From UBA993 sp964436815 (GTDB lineage: Bacteria > Bacillota > Dethiobacteria > DTU022): a stretch of DNA of 64,000 nt. Shown here in pieces: positions 54,310-62,448 of this stretch; within the stretch, counting starts at the first letter, position 1; each line of letters opens with the position of its first letter. Location of the stretch: contig CAYTER010000001.1 of NCBI GenBank assembly GCA_964436815.1, positions 46,603 to 110,602 of the forward strand. Direction: 5' to 3'. Both the position numbers and the translations under genes were made by a program. The notes under the pieces are model-generated. The model had not been told where the DNA came from. It saw nothing but the letters and a program-made list of their open reading frames with translations, and did not search any database.

Positions 54310-57057
54310 ATGCGCAGCCGTTTTATTATAATTATCGTTATAGCGGTAATAATTGGTTCAATTTTCCTGGCGGGAACTAATTTTTACCTGGATTTACTCT
54401 GGTTTCGTGATCTTGAAGCAGGTCAGGTTTTCTGGACCCAGTATCTGACCCGCTGGGGGATGCGAGCCGGAGCTTTCATTTTTCTCTTCACCCTGTTTTT
54501 TATTAATCTGTTACTCACCCGGCGCTACATCTTAAGCTTCCCAAACCTGGTTTTAAGAGAGCGCCTGATGGCTACAGGGATGATGCGTTTTCTCACCCCA
54601 CGCCGCCTGGTTTTATATTTCATAGGTGCCTCTGCCTTGCTTGCCTATGTTTTGTCCGGTTATGCCGGCAATTACTGGATGGATCTGCTGCGTTTCATAA
54701 ACCATGTCCCCTTTAATATCAGTGACCCGGTATTCGGAACAGATGTCTCTTTTTATGTATTTATACTCCCTTTTTATCGCTTTATCTACAGTTTTTTGAT
54801 GATGGCCCTGGTTGTGACCCTGATGATCGTAGGCTCTATTTACCTTTCGCTTAATCCTCCAACCCAGGGTAAACGTAATTGGATACTGCCGCCCAATAGG
54901 GGCGTGAGCCATCTCTCGGTTTTGCTGGCCTTGATATTTGGCTTGAAAGTATGGGATTATCGCTTAAAGCAGCTTGAACTTGTATTATCTGAGCGCGGTG
55001 TTGTTTACGGGGCCGGTTACACTGATATTAACGCCAACTACCCGGTTTTAATGATCCTCATGTATCTTGCTCTGGCTATTGCCCTCGTTTTCCTGGCTAA
55101 TATTTTCATGCGCCGTTTCAGACTTTTTGTTTACGGGATCCTCGTGTTGACCGGCGTTTCCATGCTTGGCGGATGGGCCTATCCAGCGTTCATCCAAAGT
55201 TTTGTCGTTGAGCCGAGTGAGTTCAGCTATGAACGCGAATACCTGGAGCATAATATTGCCTTCACTCGTCAAGCCTATGGGGTGGAAGACTTTGCGACCA
55301 GAAATTATGATCCCAGCGCCATGTTAACCTGGGAGGATCTGCGTGAAAATCCGGGTACCATAAACAATGTCCGCCTCTGGGATTACCGTCCTTTACTGAC
55401 AACTTTTAACGAGCTGCAGGCAATTCGCCTTTATTATCGCTTTAATGATGTTGACATTGATCGCTATGTGATCGACGGAGAATACAGGCAGGTGATGATC
55501 GCTGCCCGTGAGCTTGATAAAAGCCGCCTGGCTGAGCAGGCTCAAACCTGGGTCAACCTGCAGCTGCAGTGGACTCACGGTTATGGAATTACGATGAGCC
55601 CCGTTAACGAAGTTACAAATGAAGGCCTGCCCCGCTATTTCTTAGGAGACATACCGCCAACAGGCAGCGTTGAGCTTGATAATCCGTCAATCTATTTCGG
55701 CGAGCTGACCAATGACTATGTGATCATTAATACTGCAACGCCGGAATTTCACTTCGCCACTGTCGGAGATGAAAATGAATTTATATTTTATGATGGTGAA
55801 GCAGGAATAGAGCTGCACTCAGTTCTGCGCAGGGCTCTTTTCGCTCTAAAGTTCGGAGAATACCGCATTCTCGTATCAAATGAATTAAGCAACCAAAGCA
55901 GGGTTCTGTTTGACCGCAACATTCATGAAAGAGTCCGTAAACTGGCGCCTTTCCTGCGCTATGACGGCGACCCTTACATCGTAGTGAATGATGGCTTGCT
56001 CTACTGGATTCAGGACGCCTATACTGTTACCGGCAGCTACCCTTACTCTGCGCCTTACGGGAATATCAACTATATCAGGAACTCCGTCAAAGTAGTGATT
56101 GATGCCTATAACGGTACGGTCAGGTATTACATCATCGATCCTGCAGACCCACTGGTTCAAACCTATGCCGGCATCTTCCCCGAGTTGTTCAGTCCCATCG
56201 AGGAGATGCCTTCTGGATTAATGGCTCATTTACGTTATCCTGAAGATCTCTTTAATGTTCAGGCCGAAATGTTAACGCTTTACCATATAACTGATCCGAA
56301 TATATTCTACACCCGCGAAGACCTCTGGGCAGTACCGCTGGAGCAGTCATTCGGGCAGGAACAAAAAATGGAGCCCTACTATACTATTTTGCAATTGCCT
56401 GGCTACCCCGAGCCTGAATATGTGCTGATCCTGCCCTTTACACCGGATCAACGTAATAACATGATATCCTGGATGGTCGCCCGCTGCGATCAGCCTAATT
56501 ACGGGGAAGTTGAAATATTTCTCTTCCCCAAGGAACGGGTTATTCTCGGGCCTAAACAGATCGAAAACCGGATTGACCAGAGCACCGAGATCTCTGAGCA
56601 GTTTACTCTCTGGGGGCAGGCCGGTTCAAGGGTAATCCGCGGCAATCTATTGGTTCTGCCGATCAACAATGCCCTGCTTTATGTCGAACCGATCTTTCTT
56701 GAAGCTGAAAGAGGCGGGCTGCCTGAGTTAGCCCGGGTGATTGTTGTTTTCGGCGAAACGGTGGTTATGGAGGATACGCTGGAAAAAGGGCTGATCCGCA
56801 TCTTCGGTGAAATGGATGCGCTCCCGCCGGGAATCGATATTGATGAACTGCCCGCTGAACTGCCCGGAGAAGAGGATCTCATACCGGGCGAACTGCCTGT
56901 GATTGAAGATACTATCCTGATTGAGTTAATCCGTAGAGCGCAATCTGTTTATGAAGAAGCCCTGACCAGTCAGCAGGAAGGCGACTGGGCCGGTTATGGA
57001 GAAAAAATCCGCGAACTGGAGCAAATCTTAAACGATCTTGCCCGCCTTGCCAATTAA
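54310..57057 (+). CDS. UPF0182 family membrane protein
   Basis: 915 residues. About seven membrane helices in the first 330 residues, with FYLDLLWFRDLEAGQVFW, then a large extracytoplasmic domain, and a Pro/Glu-rich linker and a helix at the end (about 865-915). The family (COG1615) is widespread in Bacillota and Actinobacteria without a known function. ATG 54310 follows CGGAGGGG. Confidence 0.92.
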   Translation: MRSRFIIIIVIAVIIGSIFLAGTNFYLDLLWFRDLEAGQVFWTQYLTRWGMRAGAFIFLFTLFFINLLLTRRYILSFPNLVLRERLMATGMMRFLTPRRLVLYFIGASALLAYVLSGYAGNYWMDLLRFINHVPFNISDPVFGTDVSFYVFILPFYRFIYSFLMMALVVTLMIVGSIYLSLNPPTQGKRNWILPPNRGVSHLSVLLALIFGLKVWDYRLKQLELVLSERGVVYGAGYTDINANYPVLMILMYLALAIALVFLANIFMRRFRLFVYGILVLTGVSMLGGWAYPAFIQSFVVEPSEFSYEREYLEHNIAFTRQAYGVEDFATRNYDPSAMLTWEDLRENPGTINNVRLWDYRPLLTTFNELQAIRLYYRFNDVDIDRYVIDGEYRQVMIAARELDKSRLAEQAQTWVNLQLQWTHGYGITMSPVNEVTNEGLPRYFLGDIPPTGSVELDNPSIYFGELTNDYVIINTATPEFHFATVGDENEFIFYDGEAGIELHSVLRRALFALKFGEYRILVSNELSNQSRVLFDRNIHERVRKLAPFLRYDGDPYIVVNDGLLYWIQDAYTVTGSYPYSAPYGNINYIRNSVKVVIDAYNGTVRYYIIDPADPLVQTYAGIFPELFSPIEEMPSGLMAHLRYPEDLFNVQAEMLTLYHITDPNIFYTREDLWAVPLEQSFGQEQKMEPYYTILQLPGYPEPEYVLILPFTPDQRNNMISWMVARCDQPNYGEVEIFLFPKERVILGPKQIENRIDQSTEISEQFTLWGQAGSRVIRGNLLVLPINNALLYVEPIFLEAERGGLPELARVIVVFGETVVMEDTLEKGLIRIFGEMDALPPGIDIDELPAELPGEEDLIPGELPVIEDTILIELIRRAQSVYEEALTSQQEGDWAGYGEKIRELEQILNDLARLAN

Positions 57058-57078
57058 GGCGGACAGGGAGGTAACAGC

Positions 57079-58671
57079 TTGAATAATCAGGATTATCTGG
57101 TCTATACGGACGGAGCATGTTCCGGTAATCCCGGGCCAGGCGGTTGGGCGGCGCTGATCAGGCAAGGTGATCACGAAGAAGTCTTGTCCGGAGGAATAGC
57201 TGAAACTACAAATCAGCGGATGGAGCTGACTGCTGCCGTAGAAGCCCTTAACCATATCCCGCCCGGCAGTAAAGTAAAGCTCTACAGTGACAGCGCCTAC
57301 CTGGTTAACTGCTTCAGGCAGGGCTGGATGGAGCGGTGGCTTAAAAACGGTTGGCGCAACAGTAAAGGTAACCCGGTTGAAAACCGTGATCTTTGGATCA
57401 AACTGCTTGAGCTGACGGAAGAACGCCAGGTTGACTGGTTCAAGGTCCAGGGGCATGGTGATGATCCGCTCAACAGGAAGGTGGACTTATTGGCACGTGA
57501 AGCGATCAACAACAGCACTGCCACTAGTGGCAAAAAAAGTGAAACCTCCTGCCACGATTTTAATATGCCAAAGAAGAATAAAAGCGATGGAAAAGGCCGC
57601 ATCGGCGTGCTCACTGGCGGCGGAGACTGTCCGGGCTTAAATGCCGTAATCAGGGCTGTGGTCAAAGGGGCAGCTCACAACTACGGCCTGGAGGTTGTTG
57701 GTTTTAATAATGGTTTCAAGGGGCTGGTTGAAAATGACGCCCAGGTGATCAATGATTTTGCGGTATCGGGGATCCTGAACCGCGGAGGGACGATTCTCGG
57801 CACCTCCAATCGCGATAATCCCTTCGATTACCGGCCTGAAGGCTCTGACTATGGTAATACCGGTCAGGATCGTTCCGCTGATGCGATTGAAAACCTGAAA
57901 TCGTGGGGGATCGAATGTCTGGTGGTGATCGGGGGCGACGGAAGCCTGTTGCTGGCTCACCGCTTCAGCGAACTGGGGGTACCGATTATTGGTATACCCA
58001 AAACGATAGATAATGATCTGCCGGCTACAGATATCACATTCGGCTTTGATTCGGCGGTTACTACTGCTACCGAAGCAATTGACAAGATTCATACCACAGC
58101 TGAATCACACCACCGGGTGATGGTTGTTGAGGTAATGGGGCGCCATGCCGGATGGATCGCTCTGCAGGCTGGAATGGCCGGTGGCGGCGATATCATTCTG
58201 ATTCCAGAGCTACCCTTTAAATTCCAGTGTATAGCAGAAAAAATAAATGAACGGCGGAGCAGGGGAAAGAAATTCAGTATCATCGTGGTGGCTGAAGGGG
58301 CCCACCAGGAGGGCGGAGAGCCGCTCTATGAAGAGATGGGCGATGTTAAACGCCTGGGCGGCATCGGCCCGCTTGTGTCAAGGGAAATTGAAAAAATGAC
58401 CGGAATGGAAAGCCGGGCAACCGTGCTGGGTCATCTGCAGCGTGGTGGAAGCCCCACTTCTTATGACCGGGTTCTGGCTACCCGTTTCGGAGTGAAAGCG
58501 ATCGAACTTGTTAATCAGGGTGATTTTAACCGGATGGTCTGCCTCAGAGGCAGCAAAATCGAATCTGTTATTCTTGAAGAAGCGGTTGCCGGAACCAAGA
58601 GAGTCAATCCTGATAGTGAGCAGGTCCGGGCGGCTATCGCTGTTGGGACTTCCTTCGGCTGTAAAATATAA
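57079..58671 (+). CDS. RNase HI fused to group III 6-phosphofructokinase
   Basis: 530 residues in one frame. Residues 1-145 are a complete RNase HI with catalytic D11, E49, D71, D136 and H126. A 28-residue polar linker follows. Residues 173-530 are a PFK: GVLTGGGDCPGLNAVIR, VVIGGDGSLLLA, GIPKTIDND, EVMGRHAGW. GDGS is the ATP type and PKTIDND the Lys124-bearing form, together typical of group III mixed-substrate PFKs. An internal ATG at 57565 has no ribosome site, so a fusion is favoured. TTG 57079 follows GGGAGGT. Confidence 0.9.
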   Translation: MNNQDYLVYTDGACSGNPGPGGWAALIRQGDHEEVLSGGIAETTNQRMELTAAVEALNHIPPGSKVKLYSDSAYLVNCFRQGWMERWLKNGWRNSKGNPVENRDLWIKLLELTEERQVDWFKVQGHGDDPLNRKVDLLAREAINNSTATSGKKSETSCHDFNMPKKNKSDGKGRIGVLTGGGDCPGLNAVIRAVVKGAAHNYGLEVVGFNNGFKGLVENDAQVINDFAVSGILNRGGTILGTSNRDNPFDYRPEGSDYGNTGQDRSADAIENLKSWGIECLVVIGGDGSLLLAHRFSELGVPIIGIPKTIDNDLPATDITFGFDSAVTTATEAIDKIHTTAESHHRVMVVEVMGRHAGWIALQAGMAGGGDIILIPELPFKFQCIAEKINERRSRGKKFSIIVVAEGAHQEGGEPLYEEMGDVKRLGGIGPLVSREIEKMTGMESRATVLGHLQRGGSPTSYDRVLATRFGVKAIELVNQGDFNRMVCLRGSKIESVILEEAVAGTKRVNPDSEQVRAAIAVGTSFGCKI

Positions 58672-58697
58672 AAACTGTTCTAAGTATACTTTATGTA

Positions 58698-59525
58698 TTA
58701 AATCTGTGGTCTTACGGTGATAATCAGGTAAATTATTAAAGTGGCGTAAAGCAGCATGATCAGACCTGCTGCGAGATCAACCCTGCTCATATGCAGGGTT
58801 TTCATTTTTGTGCGGTGTTTGCCCCCGGTGTAGCTTCGCGCCTCCATTGCCACGATCAGCTCTTCGGCTCTTTTAAAGGCGCTGATGAATAGAGGGAGAA
58901 ATACAGGAAATATTTTCCTGGTCTTCTGAATGAAATTGCCCCGATCAAAGGCTACCCCCCGGGCCATCTGGGCTTTTACAATTTTGTCTAGCTCTTCAGC
59001 CAGGATCAAAACAAAACGTAAAGCAATAACCATGGTCATCACCAATTCCTGGGTTGGGAGGCCGATCGCTTTAAACGGGCTTAGAAGGCTTTCCAGGCCG
59101 TCTGTCAGGCTAACCATCGAGGTGGTCAGGGTTAACAGGGTGGTAACAGCAAATAAAAAGATCACCCGTAATGTAACCAGCGCGCCCATGTGAAATCCGG
59201 CATCGGTAGCAGTGAAGATCCACCAGGAAAAAATAGCTTCAGCATCAGGATTTGAATATAGAAAGAGCTGAAATATCCACATGATGATTAGAACGGGAAT
59301 CATCGGTTTAAAGCCGCTGAAGGCGTAGCCTGCCGGTATCCCGGCAATAATCACCGACGCTCCCAGGAACAAGAGAAAGGCCACATAGGCCGGGTAAGAT
59401 CTAACCAGTAATAGCAGGACGATGATTACTCCTGAGGCGATGATCTTGGTTCGCGGATCGAGACGGTGGATGAATGAATTTCCGGGAAGGTAAACACCTA
59501 AGGTGATATTTTTAGTTAACTCCAT
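58698..59525 (-). CDS. ecfT: ECF transporter transmembrane subunit T
   Basis: 275 residues, five to six membrane helices. The two coupling-helix motifs are AQMARG and MEARSYTGG. ATG 59525 overlaps the ecfA2 stop (TGATG). Last gene of a four-gene minus-strand operon S-A1-A2-T. Confidence 0.93.
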   Translation of the reverse strand: MELTKNITLGVYLPGNSFIHRLDPRTKIIASGVIIVLLLLVRSYPAYVAFLLFLGASVIIAGIPAGYAFSGFKPMIPVLIIMWIFQLFLYSNPDAEAIFSWWIFTATDAGFHMGALVTLRVIFLFAVTTLLTLTTSMVSLTDGLESLLSPFKAIGLPTQELVMTMVIALRFVLILAEELDKIVKAQMARGVAFDRGNFIQKTRKIFPVFLPLFISAFKRAEELIVAMEARSYTGGKHRTKMKTLHMSRVDLAAGLIMLLYATLIIYLIITVRPQI

Positions 59526-60391
59526 CAGTTTTTCACCCGCCCCTCTTTGAAAGCTGCTGCGATCGAATCAATAGCTTCTTCGATATTAAGCGGCAGAGAA
59601 GAGATTTTGTAACCTAATTCCTGGAGCCGCTCGGATATAGTGATCACTTCGGGAATTTCCAGGCCAATGGAACGCAAACGTTCAGATTGAGTGAAGATAT
59701 CCCTGGTCGGGCCGTCCATGATTTTCTTTCCCTGATCTAATACGATGATGCGGTCAGACAGTTCAGCAGCCACATCCATACTATTAGAGATTAAAATAAT
59801 CGTGATCTGTTTCTTCTCGTGCAGTTCACGGATTACTGTAAGGATTTCCTCGCGTCCCCGGGGATCTAAGCCGGCGGTGATATCATCAAGGATCAGGATT
59901 TTTGGCTGACAGGCCAATACCCCGGCGATAGCCGCTCTCCTTTTTTGTCCGCCGCTCAAGGCATAGATGTCGCGATCATAAAAAAGGTTATAGTCAAGGC
60001 CAACCTGCTGCATGGCATCTTTAACCCGCTCTTTAACAATCTCGGTTTTCAGCCGCTGGTTGAGCGGTCCGAAAGCAATATCTTCGCCTACACTGGAGGC
60101 AAAAAGCTGGTAGTCGGCATTCTGAAAGACATAACCAACCTGCAGGCGCAGGCTTACCAAATCAGCGCGGGGATCAGTTGTTTCATATCCTTCGACGGTA
60201 ACCGCGCCGGATTGGGGGAGCAACAGGGCATTAAAATGCTGGGCCAGGGTAGTTTTTCCTGACCGCGTGGGGCCGATAATCCCGACAAATTCTCCATCTG
60301 CAATTTCCAGGGAGATATTATGGAGCACCTGTTTTTCAAAGGGAGTGCCCTTTTTATAGCTGAAGCAAAGATCTTTTACGCTAATTGGCAT
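59525..60391 (-). CDS. ecfA2: ECF transporter ATPase A2, catalytic residues replaced
   Basis: 288 residues. Walker A GPTRSGKTT and signature LSGGQKRR are intact. At Walker B the catalytic Glu is Asp (LILDDITAGLDP instead of DEPTAGLDP), and the H-loop His is Asn (ISNSMD instead of ISHSMD). ATP could bind but hydrolysis at this site should be poor. Overlaps ecfA1 by 16 bases. Confidence 0.93.
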   Translation of the reverse strand: MPISVKDLCFSYKKGTPFEKQVLHNISLEIADGEFVGIIGPTRSGKTTLAQHFNALLLPQSGAVTVEGYETTDPRADLVSLRLQVGYVFQNADYQLFASSVGEDIAFGPLNQRLKTEIVKERVKDAMQQVGLDYNLFYDRDIYALSGGQKRRAAIAGVLACQPKILILDDITAGLDPRGREEILTVIRELHEKKQITIILISNSMDVAAELSDRIIVLDQGKKIMDGPTRDIFTQSERLRSIGLEIPEVITISERLQELGYKISSLPLNIEEAIDSIAAAFKEGRVKN

Positions 60392-61215
60392 AGGCGGTCG
60401 ATAAACTCCTTGGTGGTTATAATATCCCCGGGTAGCTGAAAACCCCTGTTTTTCAGACCGTATGTCAGCTGCAGGACAGCAGGTAATTCGAGGCCTAACT
60501 CAATTATTTTTTCCGGGAGCATAAACAGCTCTTTTGGGGTGCCGGTCAGCTTGATCTCTCCAGAATCCATAATCATCATTCGATCGCAATGCACAACCTC
60601 GTTCATAAAATGGGTTAGCAGGACGATTGTAATAGCCTCTTCCCGGTTGAGGCGTATTATATTTTCCAGTACTTCGCGTCTGCCTTTTGGATCTAAGTGT
60701 GCGGTAGGTTCATCGAGGACAATGCACTCAGGTTTCATAGCCAACACACCGGCGATGGCTACCAGCTGTTTTTGTCCTTCCGATAAACTGTTTGGTGAAT
60801 GGTTGCGGTAAGCTTCAAGGTTCAGGACTTCCAAAGCCCAGTTTACTCTTTTTAATATTTCAGCCGGTGGGAGGCCTAAGTTTTCCGGTCCGAAGGCGAT
60901 ATCTTCTTCAACAACACTGCTGACCAGCTGGTTGTCGGGATTCTGGAAAACCATGCCGACTTTTCTGCGGATCGCTGCAGTATTTTTTTTATCGGCGACA
61001 GAAAGCCTGTCAACAAAAACATCCCCGCTTTTGGGGGTCAGCAGGGCGTTAAAATGACGAGCCAGTGTGGATTTCCCCGATCCGTTTTGACCGGTTATCG
61101 CTAACATTTCGCCCCGGTAGATCTCTGTGCTGACTTTGTTCAAGGCCTGGACAGCATTTCCGCTGCCGGAGCGGTAATAATAAGTGAGGTCGCTAACCTC
61201 GATCAGTTTTTCCAA
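60376..61215 (-). CDS. ecfA1: ECF transporter ATPase A1, altered signature
   Basis: 279 residues. Walker A GQNGSGKST, Walker B IVLDEPTAHLDP and H-loop LTHFMN are all intact, but the ABC signature reads LSEGQKQL, not LSGGQ. TTG start at 61215. In the dimer this signature faces the ATP held by A2. Confidence 0.93.
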   Translation of the reverse strand: MEKLIEVSDLTYYYRSGSGNAVQALNKVSTEIYRGEMLAITGQNGSGKSTLARHFNALLTPKSGDVFVDRLSVADKKNTAAIRRKVGMVFQNPDNQLVSSVVEEDIAFGPENLGLPPAEILKRVNWALEVLNLEAYRNHSPNSLSEGQKQLVAIAGVLAMKPECIVLDEPTAHLDPKGRREVLENIIRLNREEAITIVLLTHFMNEVVHCDRMMIMDSGEIKLTGTPKELFMLPEKIIELGLELPAVLQLTYGLKNRGFQLPGDIITTKEFIDRLCQLA

Positions 61216-61235
61216 AAATAAACAACTCCAGTGTG

Positions 61236-61775
61236 TTAAACCTGAGATTCCTTATCTTCTTCAGGTCTGATGCGTCGAATTCCTTTAACTAAAATAACCG
61301 TCAGGATTGCTGCCACAATTAATTCCGGCACACCGTGCAGGATTCCGATAGAAACAGATAATTCGGAAGGCAGGTAACCTCTCCAGGTAGCCATCCCCAG
61401 AACCAGTATGGTGTTGGTGGCCGAGCCGATTGCTCCGGCCAGGATGCAGGCCAAAATAGTATTGATCCTTTTAGTCGCAAAATAAACAAGATACGCCACA
61501 ACGCCGATAAAAAGGCGCGGTAATATCGAAACCAGGGGATCGGCAAAGAAAGGTGCGCCGGGTTGCAGGAAGCTGAAGAGGCCAAATATGGCGCCGGTGA
61601 TCAATCCAACTACCGGACCCTCAAGGACACCACCGAGAATAACCGGGATATGCATAATTGTTGCATGGCCGGCCGGGGTTGGTACAGGAATAAAGCCTAA
61701 ACGGGTAACACCGAGAAGTATGGATATGGCACCGAGGATGCCTGATATTACAATCTTACGAACCGATAAGCTCAT
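61236..61775 (-). CDS. ECF transporter substrate-binding subunit S
   Basis: 179 residues, about six membrane helices. PTPAGHATIMHIPVILGG followed by EGPVVGLITG matches the general S-component family (PF12822-like). The substrate cannot be told: no vitamin gene or riboswitch is adjacent. Start at ATG 61775, 8 bases after GGAGG; ATG 61781 is too close. Confidence 0.85.
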   Translation of the reverse strand: MSLSVRKIVISGILGAISILLGVTRLGFIPVPTPAGHATIMHIPVILGGVLEGPVVGLITGAIFGLFSFLQPGAPFFADPLVSILPRLFIGVVAYLVYFATKRINTILACILAGAIGSATNTILVLGMATWRGYLPSELSVSIGILHGVPELIVAAILTVILVKGIRRIRPEEDKESQV

Positions 61776-61867
61776 TTGCATTACCTCCTGTTGTCCTGTT
61801 TCTGATACTAAACAGAGCTACATTCTACAGAAATGATTATAACTCCTTCAGATCTGGAAAAATGGTA

Positions 61868-61895
61868 TTGAAGAATATGCAAAATAAAGTAGAAT
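61868..61895 (+). promoter_or_regulatory. Possible promoter of the small anchored protein
   Basis: TTGAAG, 16 bases, TAGAAT, about 35 bases before ATG 61930. Confidence 0.5.
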
Positions 61896-61929
61896 AGGAG
61901 AGAGTACTTAAAATTGAGGTGCAATTGAA

Positions 61930-62355
61930 ATGCTGATTCGTTTTGCTTCGATCTTCATAGTAATCGCTATCATTGCGGCAGTAATTGTTACCGGTATATT
62001 TGAAGAACCTGAACTGCCAACCCCCGAGAGTACTTCTATTGACGGGGCAGTAATCGAAACTGGTCTGCAGCTTGATGATAACAATAAGATACTCTCACTA
62101 GGTGATACTTTTACAATCAACCAGGATTTTTACATTCATTTTGATAATAATGGAGCTTTTGAGCAGGAGCAGGTTACCTTTCAACTTATCGATACAAAAA
62201 ATGATCAGATCCTGGCTCAGGAAAACTATGATGTAGATATTGAGGATACTGAAGTTTATAGCATTGTCTATTTTAGCAGCCCCGGTCTTTACCGGATCGT
62301 GGCTTTGGTAGGCGGACAAGTCCGTGCAACCAGCGAGGTGATCATCAAACAATAA
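61930..62355 (+). CDS. Small membrane-anchored or secreted protein, unknown
   Basis: 141 residues. One N-terminal hydrophobic helix (residues 3-23) without lipobox Cys, then an acidic, beta-rich extracytoplasmic domain that may be immunoglobulin-like. I do not recognise it. ATG 61930 follows GAGGTG by 9 bases. Monocistronic by spacing; the surface protein gene follows after 93 bases. Confidence 0.7.
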   Translation: MLIRFASIFIVIAIIAAVIVTGIFEEPELPTPESTSIDGAVIETGLQLDDNNKILSLGDTFTINQDFYIHFDNNGAFEQEQVTFQLIDTKNDQILAQENYDVDIEDTEVYSIVYFSSPGLYRIVALVGGQVRATSEVIIKQ

Positions 62356-62448
62356 CTAAAGCTTAAAGTTGATAACAATTTAAGCCCTAACGACCGCACC
62401 TGTAAAAGCAGCTTTTATAAACCAGAAATTACTGTAAAGGACGGAGCT

